Shown here piece after piece: positions 37,060 to 49,256 of a DNA stretch of 64,000 nt. The notes under the pieces were generated by a model that was not told where the DNA came from, ran no database searches, and worked only from the letters and a program-made list of their open reading frames with translations. Source of the stretch: Hedera helix (lineage: Eukaryota > Streptophyta > Magnoliopsida > Apiales > Araliaceae). Numbering within the stretch: the stretch's first letter is position 1; each line of letters starts with the position of its first letter. Location: assembly GCA_947179155.2 (NCBI GenBank), contig OX359278.1, forward strand, positions 27,340,297 to 27,404,296, in the 5' to 3' direction. The translations under genes and the position numbers were made by a program.

Positions 37060-38240
37060 ATTGTATCTACATCCCCAATCTCGATCTCCTCTGGCCTTTT
37101 CATCATGTTGGTCATTCCTCCGACTCTTATTGTCATCGCTCTTCCAATCCCCCGAGCACTTTTTAATGACCTAAGTGTCTCTTCAGTCTCAACGAACAAT
37201 TCTATCCTATTATAAAGTTCATTCTAAGTGGCTGGCATCTCTTTGATACAAGGCTCCACTAACTGGCCTGATTTTTCCTAATTGATTCCGATGTATAGGA
37301 ATCCCAGTGCTTGTAAGTGGTTAATCTATGCAAACTTCAAGGCTGCCTCCTTTAACCTCTTCATATAGGATAACAAATTTTTATTTGCCCCTTGAATTAC
37401 TTAGAATAGGGATGTCGATTACTTGCACTTCCTCTTGTACATTTGGAAGTGGCTCATGAACTGTTCCTTCAACTGTGCAAAATTGGCGATTGAACATGGC
37501 TTTAAAGTTCGAAACCATATATTGGTAGAATCCTTCAAAGTGCTGGTAAAAAGTCAACAAAGGGCTACGTTGTCATGCCTGACGTGCATCATTATTGACT
37601 CATACTTCGTTAGATGCTCGTAGGGAGCCCCTCTCCTATCGTACATCATTAACTTGGGCATGGTTAACCCCACTTGGCCCAGTGCCAACTATATAAGTTC
37701 TGTGAAGGGATAGTCGACACTAAACGTCCTTACTCCCTGGGCCATTTTCAATTGTCTTTCCAACTCATCCATCCTTTTTAGGATGGCATCATCCCTACTT
37801 TCACTAACTGGGATAGGAGTACTAGCTTGTGTGTTCGATGTCGCTGCACCAAAGATCGAGAATTACTACGACGACATTTGTAAATTCGGGGTTGGGACCA
37901 CATTAGTCTGTACAGGTGGCTGATATACATTAAGGTTTGGAATGTGTGTAAAGGGGACACCAAAGGGTGATTCTCCCGTCTGGGTAAAGTCTATACAACT
38001 TTCGGGAGTTGCCACCCGCTCTCTATTCCTTTGTCTCTCTACCATTTCTGCCTAGATCAAGGCCATTTCTTGAATTGTGACTCTCTATTCCACTATCACT
38101 GCAAGATGAGCGTCCTCCCTCGCTTCACGCTTGAGGTCACTAGCTCGAAAGTGGTTATGGCAGTTTAAGGTTCATGGCGGGCACGCAGCTCGTTAAGGGT
38201 GGAAAATCTCACAGTTCTAGATCACGGATATTTGGGCTCC
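37060..38240 (-). pseudogene. Ty3/Gypsy gag pseudogene (retrotransposon Gag domain)
   Basis: The minus strand gives a readable but stop-riddled Gag. An N-terminal stretch ends DDAILKRMDELERQLK (about 37750-37790). It is followed by MPKLMMYDRRGAPYEHL, ESIMMHVRHDNVALC, a core like TNIWFRTLKPCSIANFAQL, and FMSHFQMYKRKC. Further on come SYMKRLKEAALKFA and a tail ELFVETEETLRSLKSARG (about 37150-37200). This is the plant retrotransposon Gag domain of Ty3/Gypsy elements, most like the Tat/Ogre lineage by wording. At least seven in-frame stops show it is dead. No protease or pol follows; it is cut off by LTR C sequence near 37060. The region up to about 38240 looks like the decayed gag N-terminus. 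Confidence 0.85.
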
Positions 38241-40690
38241 AATTTTGCCTTCTTTATAGCAGATCCCTGCCACCGGTACAGAGTCCTAAGTTCAAAAAAT
38301 TATGATCTAAAGTGTCGGATCCGAGGTGCTGAACGCCAAGGTGCACCGGGCATTTTCGTTGTTATAAATAGAGTGACCTCTTTCTTCTATCATTTCTTTA
38401 AAAAACAATTAGCAAATGTGTCTATCGATCAATCTCAGAATTTGGCCTTCCTTCTAGCGCTAAATAATGATGCTATATTTCACCACCTTCTCCACTAAAT
38501 GTTTGGTGTTCCGAATGACCTGAAAATAATGAATGTGCCAAGGGGTTGCCTCTAGATCCGCCTCCGATGGTAAAGTCAATAAATAGTAATATGGAGGTTT
38601 CAGCAATCAAATATTGCGTTTGGATTGAAGGAAATGAATGATTTTAAGTTATTTCAAATATATGTTTGATTGTTGGTAGAAATGAGTGGTTTACTATGAT
38701 GGTAAAATTATGATATATAACCATTTCATTGGAATGAATTTTATCCCACCTCTCTCTCATGGAATAAAAATCAAAGGGATAGAATGAATTTTCATTCCAT
38801 TAGAATAATTTATCTTCCAAAATGATCATTTAATACATTATTCCAAACTTAAAAATGTGCAACTCTAAATTAATTGAGAAATTATTCCAGTCATTTAATT
38901 TTACAAAGACAAAATAAGAATTATTGATAAAAAGAAAAACTAAAAACATTTTAAAAAAAAATAATACTACTACTATTTTTGTGATGTGAGGGACACTTCC
39001 TTGCCCTTAGTGCAATACTAAATATCTTACCTACTAAGGAAAAAAAAAATCTCTACTCAATGCCTGAAATACCTGTTATTTTTTCTCCTTTGTCGATGCT
39101 CAACATAATCAAATGTCAAGATTAAAACTTTTCTAATTAGAGTGAGATTTGGTAGACTTTTTTCAGAGTAAACTTTTATTTAAAGGGCAAATTGTAAATT
39201 GGGCCTTTCATGTTTACGTTAAATTGCAATATAGATATTAATATTTTAATTTTTGTAATATCAGATTAATGCTTTAATTTTTTCCACTACTTTTCGGACA
39301 AGTAGAAATCAGGACAAAAGATCAATTATGTTTGATACTATGAAGTTACACGAGTACTAGAAATGAACAGGAGACCACAGCCTTTCAATTGGTGCTACGC
39401 ATCTCAGTCTGCAAAATTTTGATATATTTCGATTTTCTTTTTATCAATGTCTTTAGACAATTATATTAACCTCCATTCCAAAATCTTAAGATTTTAAATT
39501 AACATTTTTTTAACTTTTAAACTTCACAAATGTGGTAATTACTAGTAATCTTTAGTTGGTTTACCATAGTTGTAGTTATTTGTACTACAATTAAATACCA
39601 GGGTTTGAATTTTAGAAATTTGCAAATTAACTTCAAAAATTCAAATGTATATCTAGTTTTAAAACAAAAAGAGTATCAGATAAGAAGAAACAACAGAAGA
39701 AAAAAAAATAGAACTCTCAATTCTCACTAAGAGAGAGGGAGAGCATATATAAGATATGTTTGGTTACTAGTTTTTATATGTGTGGTGTTTTGGAGAGTCG
39801 GTGAAAGATTAGTAGAATTCGAGATGCGGTAGTGGAGGTGAGTGTCATCCCCAAATGCTAAGCTAACTCCTTATGTTGATTCCTTCTATTGTGTGTCGAT
39901 TCGATTACTCCAACTTATGTGGCATCGACTTTTTTTTTTTTTTTTTTTTTTTTCTGAGTTTTATATCTTCTTTATTTTTGCCGTTTATCAAATATTATTC
40001 AACTAATGTTCGGTCCTCTTCAAACTAATGTTCGGTCCTCTTCAAATTATATGAAGTGTATATGAGAGGTTGTTGCTCGCAACGGTAATATTTAGTGCAT
40101 CTGGTCACCACATCACATTTAACCTTCAATCATTCCATACACAAAATTCTAAATCGCATTTAGAATTTTCTGAAAAGCATTTAAAAATCTAAACGCAGAA
40201 AACACTCCATAACACTGGTAGACGAACATATACTATTTGGAATCCCACAGTACCATTTGATCGTACCCTTTCACACCACAGAATTTGGTATCAGTAGTCG
40301 CAGCCTTCTCTAATGAATTTAACAAAACTCGAAACCACCATAACAAATCAAGACATATTAAGAAATAACATCGAAAACTTGCTAAGCAATACTGGTGCTC
40401 CCCAAGTCCTATAGGAAAATAGGCATAATCAAAGTCTCAAACTAAATTTTACCTGAATAAACCGATCTAAAATACAAGGTGGCATAACCGTCCCATGCAC
40501 GGCTCAGATTACAATGAACTAAAGTTACAACTACAGCTACTGCAACAGATTACATAAGCAACACAAATAACTAAAACGATCCTTTTCAAGTGCTCCAATT
40601 CCTTCATCAGAAAAAATATACAAGTTGATAAACCTTGATCTTGACAAAGGCTCAAACCTAAAGCTATAAAGCTAAATTAAATGGTGCCGG
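38241..40690. other. Intergenic region 3' of the NAC gene
   Basis: No gene seen. The left 350 bp may be leader sequence of the dead Gypsy element. It holds a MITE-like segment (38609-38860), a T-run near 39930-39952 and a two-copy 22-bp tandem repeat (40001-40044, unit aactaatgttcggtcctctt plus ca). The NAC 3' UTR probably lies in the last few hundred bases. Confidence 0.6.
38609..38860. mobile_element. MITE-like segment with ggaatgaat/cattccatt ends
   Basis: It starts gtttggattgaaggaaatga and contains ccatttcattggaatgaatt, a tatcccacc box and a cattccattagaat end. The ggaatg/cattcc wording is common in small non-autonomous DNA transposons of plants. A related segment lies at 52060-52215. 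Exact ends and duplication were not resolved. Confidence 0.5.
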
Positions 40691-40695
40691 ATTAG

Positions 40696-40815
40696 CTACA
40701 TAGCATGGACAACACTTCTTAAATGTTCGTTCGCCTTGTATAAAAGATCAGTACAGGATTGAAGGATGTTAATCATGGCCTGGCCCTCACTTTATTCTTC
40801 AATCTCTCTTGCCAT
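40696..40815 (-). pseudogene. Decayed tandem copy of the NAC coiled-coil coding segment
   Basis: This 120-bp segment is a diverged direct copy of 40825-40950, the end of the NAC coding sequence, lying nine bases past the real stop. On the minus strand it starts ATGGCAAGAGAG, contains AMINILQS as in the gene, and reaches a TAG at the matching place. Relative to the gene it has lost six bases and gained an in-frame TAA early on. It therefore falls in the 3' UTR and is not translated as part of the main protein. Confidence 0.85.
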
Positions 40816-40824
40816 GGAACATAG

Positions 40825-43800
40825 CTACTTACCCTGGACAACCTTTCTCAGATCCTCGTTCTCCTTGTTTAAAAGATCGATTCGGGATTGAAGGATGTTA
40901 ATCATGGCCTGAGCCCTCATCACTTCAATCTTCAATGTCTCTCTCTCCATGGAAACGTTAAGGATTTCATTCTCTAGGTTACTGATAAATTTTAAATATC
41001 CAGGAGGCACGGATTTTTCAAGATTAGCAGCATCAAATGTAGGGGGGTTGGCTGGCGGATGACTTGCTCTATTTTCGATAGATTCCAACAATGGGAACTC
41101 CAAGAGTGCACTCGTTGACGGGGCCGTTGGCTCCTGGCTTGTTGTAGTTGAATCTTCTGAGCCATTTGCTTGGCTAGAGTTTGGATCACTATGTTTTGAC
41201 CTTTTGATTTCAAACAAAGAGACTGATTCTGGATCGGCTTCGCAATTTAAAGGACAATCCTCTGTCCTTTCCCTCTTGCAAACAAATGGTAGAGTCTGAG
41301 AGCTGATTGGCATTTGGTTTAGGCTAAGAAGGGCCTTGTTCGCTTCCTGTATCAATAAGCCCATGGTAAGAACAGTAAGGGGATTAGTTTAAATCTTCTG
41401 AATTAGCAATAAATGTGAGGAGCGATGTGAGATAAGTTGTTCATAACACCTGATAAAAATATAATTAATAACTTGTTATACAAATACAAAAAAAAAATGC
41501 CATATATTTATTAAGTCTTGTAAGTAGAGTAGTAGAACCAGATGCAATTAGGATTATTACCGAAACAAGATGTAGTATACAGAAGACGAATAGAAAATGA
41601 TATATTCACATTTTCCACCACAGTACAAATATATCAAAAATGAAATTGTCTATAGAGACGGTGTTATGCTTTAAGAAGGGAAACTGATAAACATGATTTC
41701 ATGCCAGATCAAAACCACTAAATATCTCATTTTTAAATATCAAGTTATGTTGGTGGAATGAGTAACTGAGAGAGGAAATGTAAATGGAAAAGACAAGTCC
41801 ACTGATACAAGGAACATGTTTTCCGAAACCATTATATACTCGTTTTGCACTCCATGGTGATGAAATAAAAACAGTGCAGACTATTGTGATTCTTCTACGA
41901 AATGGGGATCATAAACCACATATCCCCAATCATTTGCAACAAAATGATAAACATGCTTTTGGATTCATAAGCCTCCAAATTTTGGAGGCAAGTAGTTAAT
42001 ATGCCATAGTAATTAAAAATCAGGATTCAAACCTCAGTACCTCACTCTTCACCACAGAAACATTAACATGTAAGATGATTTTTGCATTTTACTCTAATAA
42101 AGCATTCTGCATTTCAAGCTTTTCGAACAAATATCCGATTCAAACTTACTAAGACCATGACCCTGATGATGATTCTGTTTGATTTTGAAATTTTAAATGA
42201 CAAAATCATGCCATTATTAGGTTGACAAATTTGGAGTATATGGTCTCCCACTATTGGCATCACAGCAATAAGTGGTAGATAACTGCTAATGCCAAATGAG
42301 ATATTACTCTTTACGAGTTGTATTTCAATAATCAAAATACCCATGTTCCACTACCTGTAAGAGAATAATTTTCTCACTAAAAAACTCCAAACAAATCCGA
42401 GTCTAACAGCCAAAAGATCTCTAGCTTTCAGGCCAATCCTTAAAAAATTGCAGAGTTGACTTAAATTTCTTAAATAGGTGTTATTTAGATATATAGAATT
42501 TCTTTTATATACCTCTACAATTTATTAGAAGAAAGAAGCTGCCTAATAAAACCGCTTGGCTTAATTTACCACCTTTCTCAAAATTCCAAGAAAATATACC
42601 AAATTTTCCTAGAAGTTTATAGACCCGTTTCTTAAGGCCTCAGTACTCGTGCTATTTATACATTACATGCATGTACTTTCATCTTAAGACTTGATTGCCC
42701 TCATTCAGCATAACCATTGATCCTTATAGCAGCAGGTCAAACCATCAAGTCTGATTCTCCTCATTCAGCATAACCATGATCCTTATAGCAGCAGATCAAA
42801 CCATCAAGCAGAAGCAGACTTTGCTGATCTAATCTTCAATGTACCCACTAAAAACCAACTTCCTAAGAGTGCTGTCACTCATAATTTATTCTGAAGAGTA
42901 TCTACACTCGTATATGTGAAAAATCTGGCATTAATATTTCACATGTTGTGAGTGTCGAAATTTCAAACTAAGCAAACCAAAAAGAGTCATTTACTATCTA
43001 CACATTATTCATTACTGAACACATATTCACAGACTGAATAACCATCTACCAGACAATCTTAGGTTTTTGTTGGACATGGAATCTATACTCCCAGGTCCCA
43101 ATACCTAACAGAACATAGTAAAATAAAACTTCGTGAAGAAGATGATAAAGCAAAGAAAGATCCTCTAATCATCAACAACAAACTTCCAAAAAACAGAAAT
43201 AGTAAAGAATGGAAAATAGAGTTAGCAGCAAAAACACACAAGTGAAAGTTCTGGGGGCTAAAGTTTTATAGATCTGAAGGTACTAAACCGGACCAAAGAT
43301 CCTATGACACACATTACCAAAAAAAATTATCATTAATGAGCAAATGGACCAGCTCATTTGCAAGTACGCTGCACGGGTGCCATGACTTTACACTTCAGTT
43401 GATCGCTGGTTCAATTTGTAATGGCATAGTGCTAGAAATGCAAGAATATGCCCAACTATATGAGTATTGTGCTCAGCACTTTATTTTCTTGATGCATCAA
43501 ATACAAGTATAAGATGATGGTGAGACCATAAATTATTGTGACAATCACCCAAAAGATATGCTGTTAATATGATAGAAAGGTACAGATAGAGATTGCAATA
43601 TATTTAAGTATGTATCCTTCAATGTTCTTCCATGAAGCCAACTCAAAAAACATTAAACGCCCTTTAGCAAATTTGCATGAGCACTAAGAAGTCGACAATC
43701 ATAAGCTATTTTAATGGATTAAACAATAAAAACTAGCACAATTATCACCCATAACTGTCATTCATAGCCATACTAAATATTATACAGGCACAAACAACAA

Positions 43801-46311
43801 ATGGGTAACAGCAAATGATCACTGAGAAGGAGATCCTGTCTGAAGAACTAAATTTCCAACATCAAATGCACCGTCTTCCAGGGTTGTAAGAATTTCATTC
43901 GTTTGAGGGAAAAAGAACCAAAATTTCATAAATAAACCAATCACATAATGCTAATATCATTGATCCAGAAGCAAATGAAGACAAATCGGTGCACGTTGAG
44001 AAGAAAAAACTGGTAAGAGAACCAAGGATTAACCTTTCTTTCGTCCTTTTCATTAAAAACCAAGACAAACACCTCCAAGAGAAATATAAATTGCCAAAGC
44101 CCAAGACAAATTTGAGAGTGATGCAAACTCCAAGGGCTTTACAAAGAGAAATTTAGTGCTAATAGTGCATTGACAATTTACTTAAAAATTAACAAACAAA
44201 AATAATTTCACTGCACATTACCCATTTTTCTTAATAGCTCAAGGTTTGTTGGTAGTTTTAATTTGAGTATTATGTTGGTTCACTACTTCTGCCAGCCACA
44301 TTTAATTTTAGTATTGTTTTGGTTCACTAATACACTCTTCATGTAGATCATTCAGTTTCCAAAAAGGATTTCTCTTAATCATGACATCTAGTGCATTTTG
44401 AAAGGGGACGTGAGAAATTATAGCTAATGCCACAAAAAATTGTAAAGGATATTAAATGAGTGGTTATAACTCCTAGTACTAGATCTACAGTATGTAATGA
44501 CTATACCTGGGAAAACTAGTGATTTCTCTATATAAAATAAATACAGTCATACATATACATATATCATGTAAAGAAAAAACCTGCTCTAGGTCATTTTCTC
44601 CAGCCCTTGCATCATCATCACCATTGGCCACATCCTCCTCAGCCTCTCCGGGAACCAAAAGGGCTGCATCATCGTCCCATTCCTCTTCAACAAATGGTGC
44701 ATATCGATCCCCATTTGGTGGTCCTAAGCCACTCTTTTGAAAAATTCTGCACAGCACAAATACATCCTTTTTCCTCCAAAACAAGGACAATAAATTTCTT
44801 GTGAGTACAAATTTCACTACGCAATCATACTACAAGTAACGTTGATATTAAAATCACCACAATTCACACCTGTGCTACTCCGGCTTTCTCCAGCTCTATG
44901 TCCACAAGTCTATACTCATGCATTACCCAGTTGGTTCGCTTGCCATCTGGAGCTCGCCCACCATGAAAAACTAGCGTTTTTTTCATTCCAATTGTCTGAC
45001 CTTTATGACGTACCAACCTATCCTTCCCGGTTGCCTTCCAGTACCCTCTGCCAGTGGCACGATTGAGTCGAGACCCATTACCATACTTTCTATCGACAGG
45101 ACTGAAGAAATACCATTCCATATCTCTACTATTCAGTGACGAATAACCTAAACACCATAAATCCACACACTTCATAAACAAAAAGTGAGTGAAGAAAACA
45201 ATTCACATATGAAAGCAAGATGACATACATATGTAGATAGACACACAAATATACATGGTGAGTGAGAGCGAATGACAAACATCAGAAACCGAAAGAAATT
45301 TGGAGAGATAAAATGCATTATCAACCAGGTAAATTGTTTATTCACTGAATATAAATCTAGTTATTTGTTCAAAACTATGCCAGTTTTCAAGACCGGAGCT
45401 ATCAACCACTCAGCCAACTCTCCAAAAGACAATTTTTATTTTATTCCTCCAAATAGAACATGGCTATATGAGTGGATATAACACTACTATCTGTAGAAAG
45501 ATCTCGGATGTGAATCTACTGGTTGATCTATCTATCCGTATAGATAGAAGTATGATCCAGCATGCCCATTTGTGAAATAAAAAAATTCTGTTGGACATGA
45601 AGACGGAAGGAGTGAAAAATATGAGGCTTGCAGCCATGAATTTGTAATCAAAATAAACAAATTCATAAAAAAATTCCACCCTCTAATTATTTCCAAATGA
45701 CAAAAACACATGCATTAACATAGTATTATATTTATATTTCGTTTAAAACCTTTCTTTTTTTCAAGTTCAATACATAAAAATCTAATCTTTATCCATTTTC
45801 AGGTCTCCCATTTCCAAATTCCCACAAATAAAAACACATACGGTTCCCATACACATGAACAAGCTTCTCTCAAACCAAAACATAAATGATTACACAAATA
45901 ACATAGGCATAAATTGTAGTCAAAAAGTAAAATCTACTAACACACCCACTTGGATAAAGGGAAAATTAAGTCAAATGGCAGTACAAGAGAACCTAAAAAT
46001 GGGACAAAAATCAATAAAAAATCTATCATCTAACTAAAGAAAAACAAAAGGGAAACTTGAAGCCCAAGTATATATATAAATACACAAAATACAAGGGAGT
46101 GACCTGCAAGATCCCACGGCTCCGATTTGTAAACATCGATTTCAGAAACAGCTTGAAACCTAAAGGGTTTCCCACAAGCCTTGCGCCTCAAGTAATAAGT
46201 AACTAATTCTTCATCCGTGGGGTGAAACCTAAACCCCGGTGCCAGAGACTTGGCTATCGGCGCCGCTGCAATCGCCGCCGGCGGAGTGGCCGTCACCAAT
46301 TCCTGATCCAT
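40825..46311 (-). CDS. NAC-domain transcription factor, four exons, 397 aa
   Basis: The exons join as 46311-46104, 45147-44870, 44766-44581 and 41346-40825 (stop included), with intron phases 1, 0, 0 and GT-AG borders throughout. Residues 23-177 form the NAC DNA-binding/dimerisation domain: LAPGFRFHPTDEELV, DVYKSEPWDLA, EWYFFSPVDRKYGNG, RATGRGYWKATGKDR, GMKKTLVFHGGRAPDG, TNWVMHEYRL and FVLCRIFQKSG are all present. An acidic stretch follows (EEEWDDD). Residues 342-394 form a probable coiled coil from VPPGYLKFISNLENEIL to ENEDLRKVV. There is no C-terminal membrane segment, so it is not a tail-anchored NAC. The layout most resembles the Arabidopsis NAC050/NAC052 group, which act as nuclear regulators; that assignment is from memory. 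The start codon precedes a normal NAC N-terminus. Intron 3 is unusually long (3234 bp). The final codons GGTAAGTAG resemble a splice donor, so an alternative 3' end is possible. Confidence 0.93.
42693..42808. repeat. 60-bp tandem duplication in NAC intron 3
   Basis: Two near-identical units with tcattcagcataacca, gatccttatagcagcag and tcaaaccatcaag lie 60 bp apart (anchors at 42701 and 42761). It is intronic, with no coding effect. Confidence 0.88.
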
Positions 46312-46560
46312 CGATAAATCTACTCCAAATTAAGGGTACCCTTAATCTTATTTCAGCACAAACAATAACAAAAACATTAAAATCAGAATAAACAAGACGG
46401 ATTAAGGAGAAATGAAGTAAAGGGTTCTTCTCCTTCCAATCTTGATGTTGTTCTTCAGTACAGTGGAGAGATAAAAGGGGGGTTAAGATTGAAGAAAGAT
46501 GTGGTGAAAAAGGAAGCTTGCCGGACACGGAAATCGATAAAAATCAGTAGCCCCTAATGG
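46312..46560 (-). promoter_or_regulatory. NAC 5' leader and proximal promoter region
   Basis: Upstream of the NAC ATG on the minus strand the sequence is pyrimidine-rich (ctttcttcaatcttaac, ttttatctctccactg), as plant 5' UTRs often are. No convincing TATA box was identified. The transcription start is not defined by sequence alone. Confidence 0.45.
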
Positions 46561-46961
46561 CTCTTTGTTTGGTTGTTTGGGTATTTCTTTCAATGGCTAC
46601 TGTCTTCAATCCTCAAATATTTTTCATTTACTTGCCTTCAAATTTGAGATATTCTTTTGTTACTTTGTGGAGAAGCCTCTTTTCTTTTTCCCCTCGTGCG
46701 TAACGACATCCACTTCTTATCTCTTTCCTTATTCCCATTTTTTCTTTCCTAAATTGTTTGGTTATTAAGTTTGCAGTGGTGTATAAAATATTATTTTGAG
46801 AATTAAATAAATTATATTTAAAATAAATTATTATTAAATAAATACTTCAATCGCTGATTATCAAATATTAAAATATACACATATTGTGTGATTAATTTGT
46901 TTTTAAATGCTATGTAAACGCACAATATTTATATATCTGATGTGATTGCTATATTGAATTG

Positions 46962-46964
<3 letters not shown>

Positions 46965-47024
<60 letters not shown>
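46965..47024. repeat. Compound microsatellite (AT)15(AG)13
   Basis: An AT run from 46965 to about 46995 passes through gatag into an AG run ending at 47024. Confidence 0.9.
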
Positions 47025-47026
<2 letters not shown>

Positions 47027-47229
47027 ATATATATGTATGCAGTTGTGTAATGTACAATTAATTATGGTGACGATTTTTTTGAATTATAGCGACGGTTGAA
47101 CTGTCGTCATAAAAAAAAATAGATATGACGACGGTTCGTTACACAGTTATATGCATACATTTTTTTCATAGTCTAAAAAAATCGTCATCATAACCGACTG
47201 TACATTACACGACTGTGTACATATATTTT

Positions 47230-47236
<7 letters not shown>
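47025..47236. repeat. Fold-back element with nested inverted repeats
   Basis: The left half (tgtatgcagttgtgtaatgt, then ggtgacgatttttttga) is mirrored by the right half (aaaaaaatcgtcatcataac, then tgtacattacac). Inside are further inverted pieces: gcgacggttgaactgtcg and atgacgacggttcg, and atgtatgc against gcatacat. The gcgacggtt wording recalls CACTA-derived miniature elements, but no CACTA ends are visible. TA runs flank both sides. Confidence 0.7.
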
Positions 47237-47270
<34 letters not shown>

Positions 47271-47484
47271 CTAAAATAAGCATAATACATATTAATATTA
47301 TAATACTATATTAATATATAATATGATAATATTATATATTCACATATAATATTGTTATGATATAAAGTAAATATAATATATAATTATACATATAATATTA
47401 TATACTATAGTTGATATTCTATATTTATATATGTATAATTAGAATATAATATAAAATTAATAAAATACATATTAAAAATATAAC

Positions 47485-47486
<2 letters not shown>

Positions 47487-47542
<56 letters not shown>
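47487..47542. repeat. (TA)28 microsatellite
   Basis: An uninterrupted TA run. Another TA run of about 18 units lies at 47234-47269. Confidence 0.95.
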
Positions 47543-47547
<5 letters not shown>

Positions 47548-47690
47548 ATATATGTTTCTATTAATATTATATACATTTATTTATTTATATGGTTCAAGTG
47601 TGGGCATTTTTGACTTAACATTTTTTTTTCATTTTTTTGTTTATTGGAATCGCGATTCCTTAGATAAGTAATCCTAATTCTATGAAATGG

Positions 47691-48399
47691 TCATTTCAAC
47701 CAAATTTAGCTTACCAAACACTGGAATAGAATAATTAGCATTTTATTCCAACGTCTAACCAAATGTCTCATAAAAGTTTTATTTATTGTTTATATAAAAA
47801 GATTCTCATTTTGACTATTTGAGTAATAAAATTTAAATTTAATAAATTATACTCCTTTAATTTCTCAAAAAAATATTTTTAAAAATAAATAAATAATGGG
47901 TATGTATATTTTGTTTCATGTTATTGTGTCATTTTATACAATTATCAATAAAAAAATAATTTTTTTTTTAATTTTTTATAGACGCATCTCTTCCTGAGAA
48001 GTAAAGAGAATATAAGTTTAAACATAATAAGATTTACTATTAATAGTATAACGGATAATTTATAATAATTATAATTATATAAAATGATATTTAATGATTT
48101 TACATCAATTTTAAATATTAGAATTTTATAATTAATTTTCAAAAGTTAATATAAGATTTAGAAAAATATTACTACCACTGTTTTATAAAAGATAGTAACA
48201 ATTTTGATTTTTAAGGAATTCATTATAGTCTATAACTTAAAATTGTTATAAATTTATTTAAGTTTTGTAATACTTAGTATTAAAATAAATTTTTTTCTTA
48301 AAATTCTAAATGAGAAAATTTTCTTATAAATTTGTTGCCATGTTTTAGTTTTTTTTTTTTTTTTTTCTCATTCAAGGCAAAAGATATGAAGCAATATAT
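47691..48399. repeat. Direct duplication, copy 1
   Basis: About 710 bp starting tcatttcaaccaaa and ending caaggcaaaagatatgaa. It recurs at 48542-49256 with substitutions and small indels. It is AT-rich and non-coding, with a few ORF-like frames of low-complexity residues. Confidence 0.85.
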
Positions 48400-48541
48400 T
48401 TCATTTAAAATTTGGAGGGCATTTGCCTAAGATTTATACAAATAGCGGAACTTGGTCTAGGGTTGGCTCGGCTTAACCTGACGTAAAAGAATCAACAAGT
48501 TAGATTTTTATGGGATAAGGAGGGCCCAAAGTTAAGGTGGA

Positions 48542-49256
48542 TCATTTCAACCAAACTTAACATCTTACCAAACATTGGAATGGAATGCTTACATTTCATT
48601 TCAACGTCCACTCCGTCCAAATGCCTCATAATTTTATTTTTCTTTTCTATGTAAAAAGATTCTCATTTTGACTATTTGAATAATAAATTTTAAATTTAAT
48701 AAACTATAATCCTTTATTTTCACAAATAAATAAATAAATAAAAATCTTATAAATATTAAGCATGTATTTTTGTTTCATATTATTGTGTCATTTTATAAAG
48801 TTATCAATAAAAAGATGACATTCTTCTGTAATTTTTTTACAAGTGTGACTCCTTTTAGGAAATGGCGAGAGTATAAGTTTAAAAATAACGGATAATTTAT
48901 AATAAGTATAACGGATAATCTATAATAATTATAATCGTACAAAATGTATTTAATGATTTTATATCAATTTTAAATATTAGAATTTGATAATTAATTCCAA
49001 AAGTTAATATGAAATTTAGAGAAATATTACTACCTCTATTTTATAAAAAATAGTAACACTTATGATTTTTAAGGAAAATCAATTCATGATACTCTATAAC
49101 TTAAAAGCATTATAAATTTATTTAAGTTTTGTAATAATTAGAATTAAAATAAATATTTTACTTAAAATTTTAAATGAGAAAATTTTCTTATAAATTTGTT
49201 GCCATGTTCTAGACTCTTTTTTTTCTTATTCAAGGCAAAGATATGAACCAATATAG
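48542..49256. repeat. Direct duplication, copy 2
   Basis: The second copy of 47691-48399, offset 851 bp, with a spacer of 142 bp between copies. The divergence is clearly higher than between the LARD interiors, so this is an old event. The opening phrases (ccaaacattggaatggaatg) recall the MITE-like segments at 38609 and 52060. Confidence 0.85.

Larger units (their letters stand above)
32241..37070 (+). mobile_element. Large LTR C, interrupted by a nested solo LTR
   Basis: It starts TGTAATGATCCGG at 32241 within Copia gag (preceding bases GTAAC). It has a layout like the LTRs at 19780-26066 and 58410-61740: a GC-rich motif cluster (34068-34350), cgggtcggttcgg tracts, a ttatgtta-rich part and the shared motif (36367-36394). 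A solo LTR interrupts it at 34433-35926. Similarity to LTR D fades near 37045-37075, where gag pseudogene sequence begins, so the right end is truncated or rearranged and no TSD can be confirmed. Plus sense is inferred from the start sequence and motif orientation. Confidence 0.6.
46561..47690. other. Upstream intergenic region with microsatellites and fold-back
   Basis: No gene. It contains compound (AT)n(AG)n at 46965-47024, a fold-back element (47025-47236), and further TA runs at 47234-47269 and 47487-47542. Short frames here are chance. Confidence 0.7.

Noticed and set aside
37423..37623. 66-aa plus-strand frame
   Set aside because: Antisense to the Gypsy gag pseudogene.
44519..44804. 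Plus-strand frames opposite NAC exon 3
   Set aside because: Mirror frames of the NAC coding exon on the other strand.
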